DNA of 64,000 nucleotides from Mugil cephalus (taxonomy: Eukaryota > Chordata > Actinopteri > Mugiliformes > Mugilidae). Position 1 is the stretch's first letter. Each line of letters opens with the position of its first letter. The stretch spans positions 8,906,668-8,970,667 of the forward strand of contig NC_061777.1 of NCBI RefSeq assembly GCF_022458985.1, read 5' to 3'. The translations under genes were made by a program, and so were the position numbers. The notes beneath the pieces were generated by a model that was not told the origin of the DNA, ran no database searches, and worked only from the letters and a program-made list of their open reading frames with translations. Shown piece by piece: positions 22,562 through 34,300 of this stretch.

Positions 22562-25302
22562 GGTGATCCCATAAAAGACGGCCTCTTAAAACGACCACTT
22601 TCACACCGCAATCTCTTGACGATGGGACGGCGTGTGGTTGTGTGACAGGTCCGGAGATGTAGCTAATGTCAGCGTGCCTCTTGAGGAGGATGCTATGCTA
22701 AGCGGCTAGTTAGCTCGCTAACAGTTGCTGGCTAAATTTAGCAATCTGTACAATTTCTATTAAAACAGAAAAAAATATATTTAAAAAAAGGACAACGCGC
22801 TCGGATGACACTTCCAAAATAAACATGCGTGTTACACCTCTTGTCAATTTGTTTTGTGATCCTAACAAAAAAATCGATTATGTCAAAGTAGGGTTTCAGC
22901 TATCTCGGGCTCTATCCGTTGCTAACAGCGAAAGGACCAAAACAGTCTGAAAGGGACAAAAAACGGCGGAGGGATATATGAAAGGCGTAACAGCTCACAA
23001 CGCCTAACTCATATTCATAACTCTAGCTTATTTAACAATCGTCAGTCTGTGACATGGGAAAAAAATGTGTCCATATTTAATGTATACCGACGTAGAAATA
23101 TTTCAGCACTTCGTTGCTTTAAAGATTACACATACATCGTGGCACTATTTTCAGGAAGTCCATGAATTTTCGGTGGCTGTTTAGTGGCATCCACGTGAGC
23201 CGGCGAACACGCACTGACAGGCAACAAACACTATTTACACGTCGTTAGTGTGTGCTGTATGTGCCATTTAAACATTACAACATGACACTTTGAAGTGAGC
23301 TATTTCCACGTCTTGCAAAAATCATTTGGGACTAATGCAGCTCTGATATGGACAAGACATAGGTAGCAATGCTGGAAGATGATTGCACATATAGATTGTT
23401 ATTTAAATTCACACCAAGCCGATATTGTTTTTAATTTTAATTTTGAGAAAGCTGTATTTATAAACATTAAAATTGCTTTGACTACGAAATCGTCCTTTGT
23501 CTTTCTTTAGTTATCAAGAATGAATTTAAATTACAGTGTTTCGCTGAAATTGTCCACTTTTAGGGATTGTATAATACAGGGTGTATTTTATCCAAAATAC
23601 ATCAGACGGTCAAGGTGTGACTGTTTATTTCTTGATCAAAATATATAAATATATATATATCACTCAGTAACTGTATTAAACATAAAGAACTATTCCAATC
23701 TTACATTAACGTAAACATTCATTGAGTTTTGTAGCCGGTAATTAGAGGCTTATATAAATAGTTTTATATAGTACGTTGATAAGCTGTAAATTTCACCCGG
23801 TCTTATCTTAACCCATACAGGAACATAATGCCGATAGTAATAATAATACTTGTGAGGATTTCATGTCTACTAATCAATGTATCACTGTTTGAATCTGTAA
23901 AGTAACGATAAAGAATCATACAAATCATACTAAGAGACAATATATCAAGAAGCAGAAAATAAAAAGTACGTAAGTATTGACTTAGTTGCTTATCACCACA
24001 GGTTATTGTAGGGCTGTTGAGATAGATTTTGTTTATGGCACAGAAAAATAAAACAAACTCGGCATTTAGCTCATCTTAACTCAACCCTTGAATATATATG
24101 AATGATGATGCCCGAATCCGCATTGAAAGCGTGGTCCTTAAGAGGACCCATTACTGTCTGCCCATTTCAAGCATGATTTTTTTTAAACAACGTTTAGCTT
24201 TTCAGTTTAAAACACGACGACCAAGACGTGATGAATACGCATTAAAAACGCACGTTTATTGAAAGGCAAACATTGTACACCCACACAGTGTCCGAATCTA
24301 CAAAACGTGTCGATGATTTTCATCAGGCGTTCTGCGTGGGCTACTGTTGCGTAGTGGCGACTGGGCTTGTATTCCTCTGACGAGAAGCTATGGGATTAGC
24401 AAAATAGACCAGGGATGCGGGTATCTCCTTGGTCACGTCTTAAAACATTATTTGCTAAGTTTCCCGCAGTTGAAACAGCGTTAGCGAGCCGTGCGGTCCC
24501 TGATATTTGCCACACTGTCTTTCCGAACAATGTTATTATCCACCGTGGCTTTGAGCGGAGCCGGAAAACTAACTTGCCTGAGCTAGCTCATAGCTAGCGC
24601 ATAAGAAAGCTCGAGTCGACGACATAATAGGCTGGTCTGCTTCTGGGAACGCGGTGTGCTCGGTGTGTCAGATCAGTTGAGAGGACGTTATCAGTGATTT
24701 TCAGACAGTATCCTCGGCCTGTCCTGTCGTTCTCGTCGGTCTCTGTTGTACAATCATCAGCATTGACCGTGACATGAAGTGGCATCGGCTTACTTGGTAG
24801 CAAGGTAGCTAACAGCAGCCAGTCCCCGGTGTCTTCACAGCGGCAGCAGATCTCACTGCGCTGGCTAAAAATACCACCGCACGTCCCATGCTCTCTACAC
24901 CTCCAAAAGTGTTGGTCTAGTCCACGTTGGACTTATCTTTGGCTTTCCTGGTCACATTGTTCAGAGTTTGGCACTCTACATGGTCACCACAGTAAATGTA
25001 AGACGACTGGAAGAGCGAGTCGGACCCCGAGGTTGTGAGCCGAGCTGGCCTGATCTGACGGTAAATCGCACCGGCTGCTGGGCTTCAGGTCTTCAAGGGA
25101 CCGACGCACGGCTGTGGCTGATCGGTGTCCGAATATCATTTCGCTCTGATGGCCTTGTTTTGTCATTAGTGGGGATATAACAAACCTTGGTCCAGCCCAA
25201 GGTTGCAGGACCGAAACTTCGTAAAGGTCAGAGGAAAAACGCGCTGTTCCCACGGTTTTCTGTCTGAGATTGGTGAGGCAGACTTCATCTGTCCAGAGCA
25301 CC
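22562..25302. promoter_or_regulatory. Divergent intergenic region atxn2 / mapkapk5
   Basis: The two start codons face away from each other 2.7 kb apart. The atxn2 side (22562-22720) and the mapkapk5 side (24300-25300) are CpG-richer; the middle (23380-24080) is AT-rich with TATATA runs. Both 5-prime UTRs must lie within it, but transcription start sites cannot be placed from sequence alone. I found no ORF with family similarity. Confidence 0.55.
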
Positions 25303-28300
25303 ATGTCGGAGGATAACAACGCAGACAAGTTCATCAAGGTAATATACAAATCACATGTGAATCTTAAACGCCAGTAGTCATTACATGAGTTGTCACTACT
25401 TCACTACATTGGTGGTGGAACTGTATTTGTGTATTAAATGCTGGGGTTGGAGATCAGTGTCATCTTGTTTCTTGGTTAGAAGTTTAGTTTACTTACTTGG
25501 TTAATATATGGATCGGCTTCTGCAACATTAGTTTTAATATTCCGTCTGTCAACATTGACCATTGCTCTTTAAATACACTTAAATCTTGTTTTATGGGGAT
25601 TGATATCACTCATGACATCTCTAAGGAGAAATGTATTGTGAGCGATTTTGCCAATGCCAAACATTTCTCTGGTGCTTGAGTCCTGGTTAGTGGTTACAGT
25701 CGTTGACCAGCAACATTTCCAAATAGCCTGGCTCTGGGATTTGTTCCTGGCCTGCTACCCTCGATGTGTCACTGCCCAGGCATCTGTGTCAGCAGTAAAA
25801 TGTGATCGCGAGTGGCCCTGGCCCCTGCTTTCACACTTGGGAAGAGAAGATATAGTCGAGAGCTGGAGCACACATGGGGTGTCTACATATCTATAGTGTG
25901 ATACATGTGTGTATATTTAATCATAACTAGAAGTGATTGCAGAAGTCATCACAATTAAATCTTTTCCCAGATGCATGTGTTTTATGGTAGCCAAGCTGCC
26001 TTCCAAGAATAATCTGTGTCATGGATTCATGCTATTTTGTAATTTCAGAGCTGATAATGACTATGTAGATATTACACAACCCTTCCCATACAGAGAATAA
26101 CGTATGTTATATCTGCCAAATGCATTTGTAAATGCATATTATTCATGTGTAAAGTCTAAATTGTGATAAATAGAAGTTTTGTGATGTTCTGGGTATTAGT
26201 AAATCATTTGCCAGGGAATTGGCAATGATCAAGCTGGCCTGCACACTTTATTTTCCTTTTTTTTGTTTTCTTTTTATTGATGCTTCTGTGTTGCATGAAA
26301 AGAAAATACTACCCATGAACTTAGCCCAATATTTATACAACATATCAGTATCGCTCGGAGTCTGTCTCTTGTTGTTTTCTTTTCAAAGATGTGACATATT
26401 TTTCCCGGTGTTGCCTTTTCAACAGGAGACATCCATTCTGGACGAGTACAACATAAACTGGACGCAGAAGTTAGGGGCTGGTATCAGTGGACCGGTCAGG
26501 TGTGTATGAAGGACTGTGAATATAAAAACTAAGCCTTATCGTCCAATTTTTAAATATTGTTTAGAATGAGCATCATATTCATCCCAAAACGCTGCTGCCA
26601 GAACACGGAGCGTGACTATATCACCCGTTACTCTGTGTCACCAGTGTCCGTAGAAATAGGTTATCACACTGGTGCTGTCATTTTTGGCTGCTATTGTTTA
26701 AGATTGCAAAACCTTGCAGGGAGCAATCTGATTTACTGGGTTCAACCTAGCGATTAGAACAGAGTCAAGGTTAAATATGATTGATCTGTAGTCTTGTTTC
26801 TGTCTGAAATTACTCTTTTGAAACTCAGAAAATTCTAAAAAATGCTACGAAATGATTAAAGAGAGAGACAAATATTTCCCCAGCCACTGCAGTGCATGGT
26901 TAAAACACTGTTGTGGATACTGCTGCAGAAATGTTGTCATAGCAGACTAGAGATTATTCATTGCCAGGGCTGTTGAATGCACAAACTTTTCCTGCTGCAA
27001 AAAGAAAATCTGTCTCCATGTTACTAGTGTTCACAGCTTGTTACATATCCCTGTGGTTTTATTGCGTCGTGTTCACCGTGGCATCAATCCACCAGCACAG
27101 CTTGACATCGTATTAAATATATATATATATACACATATATATATATATATATATATGTGTATATATATATATATACTGACTCAACCAACTACCACTGTGT
27201 AGCAGCGTTATGACTGGAGGCGCCATTTTTGTCATTCTGCGTGGTGGCTCGGATACAATCCATGTAATGGCATCACCATGTGCGTGAATTCGATCAAATA
27301 CGTCACATCCTTCAGTGGACCTGTCTTGCAAGTAAATGCAAGTGGGCATCTTGGAAAAGTAGATTTATGTCTTAATTTCTCGTCTTTGTGATTTATTCAT
27401 AGTTCTCGAGCTACAGAGGAAAACAGACCTACTTTGAAGTAGCGGCATTCCATTATAATCATGTGTGTTCACTTGGGATCAATGATAAACGTCAGCACTT
27501 TTCTTTATCTCGCCTTTTCCCTCCTGTATTCTTCCGCTCGGACGCGCAGAGCGCAGCGTTTCTGAAATGCTGCCGATAACTAGCTACGCCTTCAAAGCGT
27601 TGTAAATGAGCTAGCAAACACATTCGTCCTTCATCTCTTGTTTATAATGTGTTCACAGGGAAAGGAAAAAAAACTTTAGTTTGTCTTCGGTATTTACAGA
27701 GAGGAAGCGGCTGCTCCAGCAAGTCTGTTTATGCTGTGTGCAGTTTGTTCTGTGTGAGTCTTGTCTGTCCTGCTGATTCAAGCGAGATACAGGCACCAAT
27801 ATATCAATGTCTGCCACCAATTCCTTCTGCTCATTCTGCACTTTGAAGATCTGGATCAGTGGGGAGCAACCTGCTATTTCCTAATGTGTGTAGTTTTGGC
27901 CTCAAGTGACAAGAATACTGAGAAATTGACTCATCAAGCGCCCCATGTAAACACACTCCATGATTCATGCCGTACTGTTTCTTTTTCAGGCGGCTCTTGC
28001 TCATGCTGTCTCTGATTTCCCTGGTTTCTTTTTTTTTTTTTTCTTCTCTCTCTGTCTGATTTTTAAAGTGGCCTTTGCTTTATTCACTCCCCCATCACCT
28101 CTTTCTGTTCTTCTGTCTAAATCTGTGATTCATTAGGCAGGTATTACTTTCCAGTGAATTGAACTTTGCCCCAAGCAGAATGTTTCTTGCAGTAATGCTT
28201 GAATATTCGAGTCGTTGCAGATTGCAGAGGGGGGGTGGGGGGGTGAGTTGCACAGAAAAGGAAACGTAAATCTGTGTTCTGCTGCAACAAGACATAGTTT

Positions 28301-31300
28301 GAAGGAAACCAATGATTTATTTGAACATGGTGACAATAAAATCTCTTTGGGTTTACTTGCATCGCCGTGATGCAGATGACGTTCATTTTTCCCATAACAA
28401 ACCGTGATGTTGACAAAATACCGTCCTTAATTCCATCTAATCAGCTGTAGTCTCATCTCTGTGCTTGTATTTGGCCACGCTTAAAGGTGTTTATGTAAAA
28501 TAAGAATTTCCAAGTATTTCAAACTCGTGCTTTACAGCTAAACACCATTCATTCTGTTAGTAGATTTGCTGATCATGACCTGGGATTGTATCTGCATCCG
28601 CACTGATAATTGTATATTGATGTAGCAATTTTTTTTAAGACGACAGGAAGATAATTGCCTGGTTGCATCAAATCGTGTAGGAATATTTTCAGACTGAATC
28701 ATATTTCAAAAGAAATTCCAAATGTTTCTGCAGACATAAAGTCTTCGAAAGACTTCAGACGTCGTATGACAAAAAGGAAAAGCAGCGTATCTTCCACAAA
28801 CAGGATAAACTTTTATCTGACTGCATAGTGATAACAGCTGTTTATCTGTTTGTTGGGACCGCAGACTGTCTGGCGTTTTATTGAACACCTGATGCCCTCC
28901 AAAACACACAAGTTTATGGTTTTGGGACATGCAATTAAATCTGAATTGGCTTGATCTGGATCTTTATTATTTAGGCAAGAATGTTGGGAAAATCCTTTGG
29001 GTGTGTGCTACGTATACACAGACACAATGGCCCCGTTCAGACCTGACTATTTGAGTAATCCGATTGCAAGGGAATAGCTTAAAGTGCACGTGTGAACACG
29101 ACCGGGACGCATTGGAGTGTCCGGATCTCAGACCCTGTTTGGACATAGTCTGGGATGCATTAGACTGTGTATCCTCTGGTGGTGTGAACACACAACACAT
29201 CGTAGGTCACATTATTCAGAAGGAAAACACACAACTGCTGTTATAATTGATTGACTTTTAAAATATTTTGTCCACCTAAATAATAAATACATCTATCCGT
29301 GCAGTTCTGTCATGATAATCAGATAGAGTTGTGGTTAATCATTGATGCTATTGTGTTGACATATGCGAAGCAGCCAAGGGGAGGATTTGTTAAGGCGGTA
29401 TTATCAAAGTTATAATGTGAGTTCTATGCAGGTCTCTTAAATATCTAACATTAAGAGGGAGATCAGCAAATAAATAAGAGAGAGACCTCACACCTTGTTC
29501 AAAAATTTGTGTCATCTCCCCAAATCTTACGCTCTCGATAAACAGCTTTTTGTGTTTCTAAAAGAGCGATGCTAAACCAGCAGAGCGTTTGCAATATTGT
29601 GCTTTGCCAATGTTGTTTTTTTTCCAACTCTCTTTATAGATTTTTTCATTTTAAACATAAAACTAAACAAGTACAGACAGTATAAACATTTACATTTCAG
29701 TTATATTAACTAATGTAATTTAAAGTACATGGGGGGGGGGATTAAAAAAACAAATATAGGAATAAAAATAAATACAATAAAACAATAATAATAATAAAAT
29801 AAAATAAAAATAAATATTATACTTAACAGGGGTCGAGGATTTACAACAGGTGAGAACATGTGTGAAACTTCCCACCACACTACAGAAACTAGCCTCAATC
29901 ATTCTAACCTCCTCACAGCTGATTAATGTTGTTTTATCCTGTCTGTTGATATATTTATATATATTTGTTTCTCCTTGTCCAGAGTGTGTGTGAAGAAGTC
30001 ATCTCAGGAACGCCTGGCCCTGAAGATCCTCATTGATCGCCCCAAGGCCAGAAATGAGGTTAGAGGAAACACTGTCATGGTTGTGATTAATGGCCGTTGT
30101 TTGTTGTCGTTGGCTCTATCAATATGCTTTGTTCCGTCTGCCAGCCCGTTATCAGTCTTCATTAATTCCTCTTTCTCTCCCCTCGTCTATCTTGCCGTCT
30201 CCTGTACTACGGCCTTTTTGTACGGAGGCATTCTTTGCCAGTGACATTGTCTTCCTGCAGTGAACAGTTTATGTAGCAGCCTCTCCGTGTCATTAACAGC
30301 CCCCCCTCCCTCATCCCTCCCTCCCCAAGATATGCAGTCACAACAAGTTACACAGTGTTATTCACAAGAGCTCCTGCTATGCGAACACAGCGATCACAGC
30401 TTATTACCACTAACGCAGCGTATTCTTCGGCTTTCGTCTCAGTAATTAAGATTCACTGGATATAAAATCAAATGACTGGAGGAAGCGGTTTATGATTAGC
30501 TCAGTTTATATGTTTGTTTAGTCTCCCGCTGCCGCTTTGCCACAAAAAAATAAAACATAAAATGCAAGTCGGAAAGAGTTGACTTTATTACTGTGAAACC
30601 CACAAATATGCTTAATGAGCCATTTTATAATTTAGAATGCAAATGTATGTTGTAAAATATTTAGCAAACAACTTTTTTTTTATTTATAACTATTTAAATT
30701 AATTAAATACATTTATTTATAAAACGATCAGGCGTCACAATAAGTGACGTCTAGATGTTGGCAATCTTTTAAATCTAAAACCTCACCCTCTCTTTTGCCA
30801 AACTTCCTCCTCCTCCTCAGGAACCAAAAGCCACTTGTTGCCATATTGTGTTTTTTAGTGGTTGCTGTGGTGCATTTTGAGAACCGCCTTCGCGAGCTTT
30901 CAGGCCAGTTTCTGTAAAACATCTTGAGACAATTTGTATTGTTATTGATACTGTGTAAATAAATTGAATTGAATTGAATAGGAAAGGGCAGGGTTTGTGT
31001 TTTTGTTTTTGCTTGGAAGCACCGAACACACACCAAACCTGACAACAACATTCAAGGAAAAGCGTGACATAAATAATTTATCATAAGGCTGGTTTTACCT
31101 GAGTGTGTATTGGTCGTGTCACATTAATATGCATGAGTTTTCTTATGTAATTGTCCTTTTTTTGTTTCCTGTTGTGTGCGCACAGGTCAGATTTCCGTGA
31201 CGTCGCTGACTGTATCTGATTGTCTTTCACACAGGTGCGTCTCCACATGATGTGTGCCAACCACCCAAATATAGTGCAGATCCTGGAGGTTTACGCCAAC

Positions 31301-34300
31301 AGTGTCCAGTTCCCACACGAGTCCAGCCCCAGGTAAAAGAGCTCTGATAAAATCCGAACCTATTAGATTTCTTTTAACTGAACGTCAAACTCTTCTTCTT
31401 TCTGAGTTTTCATCTTGTGGTTTGTTTTGTTTGTTTTTTTTAATGCAGAGCGAGGCTCCTGATCGTCATGGAGATGATGGAGGGCGGTGAGCTGTTCCAC
31501 AGAATCAGCCAGCACAGGCACTTTACTGAAAAGATGGCCAGTGAGGTCACCAAGCAGGTAGGAGGAGACACAGACACGCCTCACGCCACATTTTTGTCCC
31601 GTGACTTTTTCCGACGTCTGATTAAATTCTGCGTGGTCTCATGTATCATTCATTTGTCATTTCCTGTGAAACACTTATTATCGGCGGGTGGCGACGTGTC
31701 TGTCGGCCTTCTCCGTGTCATTAGCAGACGCAACGCAACGCAGCAGCTGCTCAACTCGAGATGCTTTGACTCACACTTGTAGGTGGTGTCTCAGTCCGAT
31801 GTCTGTTCCCCTCTAGATCAGTCAAGCGCTGGAACATTGTCACTCCCTTAATATTGCACATCGTGACCTGAAGCCAGAGAATCTGCTCTTCAAGGATAAC
31901 TCTCTGGTAAGCGGCACTGCTTTACAGAGAGCATAAATAGAAACTTTTTTTTCTTCGTTTTTCCTCCTGGCACGCAGAGCGGAGGACTATTTGAGAAAGA
32001 TGGTGTGGAAGCATCCCATCAAGACTTTTAAGCCTTGCTCTGGCTGCAGCTTCAGTGATGTCCTCAAAGTGGTCCAGCTGAGAAATCCTTTCGAGGGAAA
32101 CTCAGTAAAAGCCTCCGAGGCCGAAGCGCAAGCAGCTTTAGAGGAGGCTGCTACAAAATGAGTTTCTGTCCTTAGCGTCCGTGTGTCTCACTCTGTGACT
32201 CTTCTTCTTCTTCTTTTGAAGGATGCACCTGTGAAGTTGTGTGACTTTGGCTTTGCCAAAATTGATCAAGGAGACTTGATGACCCCTCAGTTCACTCCTT
32301 ACTACGTAGCACCTCAGGTAAAAAAAAAAAAAAAAAAACGAAAACATAGATTAGTTAAAGACATAAATGCATCAATGATAACTGAAAGCACGTTGTCTTC
32401 TTGTCCTCGTCAGGTACTTGAGGCTCAAAGAAGACACCAGAAAGAAAAGTCTGGAATTATACCTACCTCACCCACTCCTTACACCTACAATAAGGCAAGA
32501 CCCATGTCTGTTGGACTAAGCATTCACTGCTGCTGCTGCTGTGGCCGACAGAGCAACTGCTGCAAACTCTCATTCAGTGTCGTCCTATTTTTTCTCAACT
32601 TTTTTTTCAATAAAAGTGTCTTTTTCATCTGCAGAGCTGTGACTTGTGGTCTCTCGGTGTGATTATCTATGTAATGCTCTGCGGCTATCCTCCGTTCTAC
32701 TCCAAACACCACAGTCGCACCATCCCAAAAGACATGAGGAAGAAGATTATGACGGGAAGCTTTGACTTCCCCGAAGACGAGTGGAGCCAAATTTCTGAGA
32801 TGGCCAAGGACATTGTACGCAAGTAGGTTTTCTTCTTCTAGTTTTCTGTTTTTTCAAGATATGTCTTTGTTTGGTAGCTGCAGTAGAGATGAAGTTCCTC
32901 TTAAGCCCACAGCTAATTTTATTTCTTTACTTTGGACATTCCAGCAGACTCTTTCTCATTATTCCTCGTGTCCACTCGTCCAATTTCACTTACGTCCACT
33001 CTCGTTCGTCTTTTCTGTCCGTTCATTTGTGGTCCCTCTGCTCTTTGTCTGCTCCCTGCAGGCTGCTGAAGGTGAAGCCAGAGGAGAGGCTGACTATCGA
33101 AGGAGTTTTGGCTCACCCTTGGCTCAACTGCACCGAGGCCCTCGACAACGTGCTGCCCTCCGCGCAGATGATGATGGATAAGGTGAGTGGGACGTCTTGC
33201 GTCGTACAAATGGTGTACAAACATGACGCTGCTCCTTGAATGAACTGGCTAAGAGTTACAAATTACTTCTTCGGAGTTGTTGTCCTGGCCTCTGCTTCCT
33301 CTCTTTTTCTTTATGCTGGATGGTACTTTATACACAGTGATCAGCCACAACATTATGACCACTGACAGGAAAACTGAATAACATTTCGACCATCTTGTGA
33401 CAATTTAGTGTTCTACTGGGAAACTTTTAGACCTGGCATTCATGTGGATGTTACTTAGACCTGTACCACCCACTTAGATCAAGACCAAGCACCCCCACCC
33501 CATATCAGTGACCCTCCTTGATGGCAGCAGCCGTCCCCCTACGGTTTAGAAACAACTCAAAAACACATGAAGAACATCACAAGGTGTTGACCTGGCCTCT
33601 AAATTCACTAGATCCCAAACTGATCAAGTGTCTGTGGGATGTACTGGAACAAGCCTGACCCACAGAGGTCCCTCCCCTCAACCCATAGGCCCCCCCACTA
33701 GCGACAATCTGTTGCCGGACACCACAGGACACTCTCAGAAGATCCATGTCCATTCTCTGATGAGCCAGAACTCTTTAGGAGGCTCAAAGGAGACCTACGC
33801 AATATTAGGAAGGTGGTCATAATGTTATGCCTGATCGGTGTATTACCTCTCCAATGCTACATGTGTTCTTTGTGATAACCTCAAGTTGTCCTTTGTATAA
33901 CTGTGTTTGCCTTCTTTCATTTACTTTTACGCACAATGACAAATATTGACAGCGCTGGAGTTGTATTTTAGTAATTTTTTATAAATATTTTCCAGTAGGA
34001 GTCTGTGGTGTCGCTGCCCAGTTGTGGTAAACACACTGTTTGCAGAGTGCTCTCTGCTAGATGGCGTCTGCAACTGCTGTATTTACTCTCGACAAACTCC
34101 TCGGGCATCAGAAACGTTTCACCAAAGGTGCCTCTTTGGTCGTAACCTTGGAGCCTACGCACGCAGTCGCCTTAAGACGCGGGTGCGACGGCCTTGACGC
34201 GAATACACCATCAATCATTGTTCCCTCTGTCTTTTAGGCGGTAGTCGCAGGCATCCAGCTGGCCCACGCAGAGCAGCTGGCCAACATGAGAATTCAGGAG

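Larger units (their letters stand above)
26500..29982 (+). other. mapkapk5: mapkapk5 intron 2 (3.5 kb)
   Basis: The largest intron of the gene. It contains a short L2 fragment (26584-26665), a TA-rich palindromic microsatellite (27117-27175), a possible MITE (29028-29200) and an AT-rich stretch with a G-run at 29731-29739. No additional exon recognised. Confidence 0.6.

Noticed and set aside
32495-32506. GT donor giving ARPM insertion in mapkapk5 exon 8 as the main form
   Set aside because: The vertebrate protein has YNKSCDLW with no insertion; the GC donor gives the exact match. Retained only as a possible minor variant.
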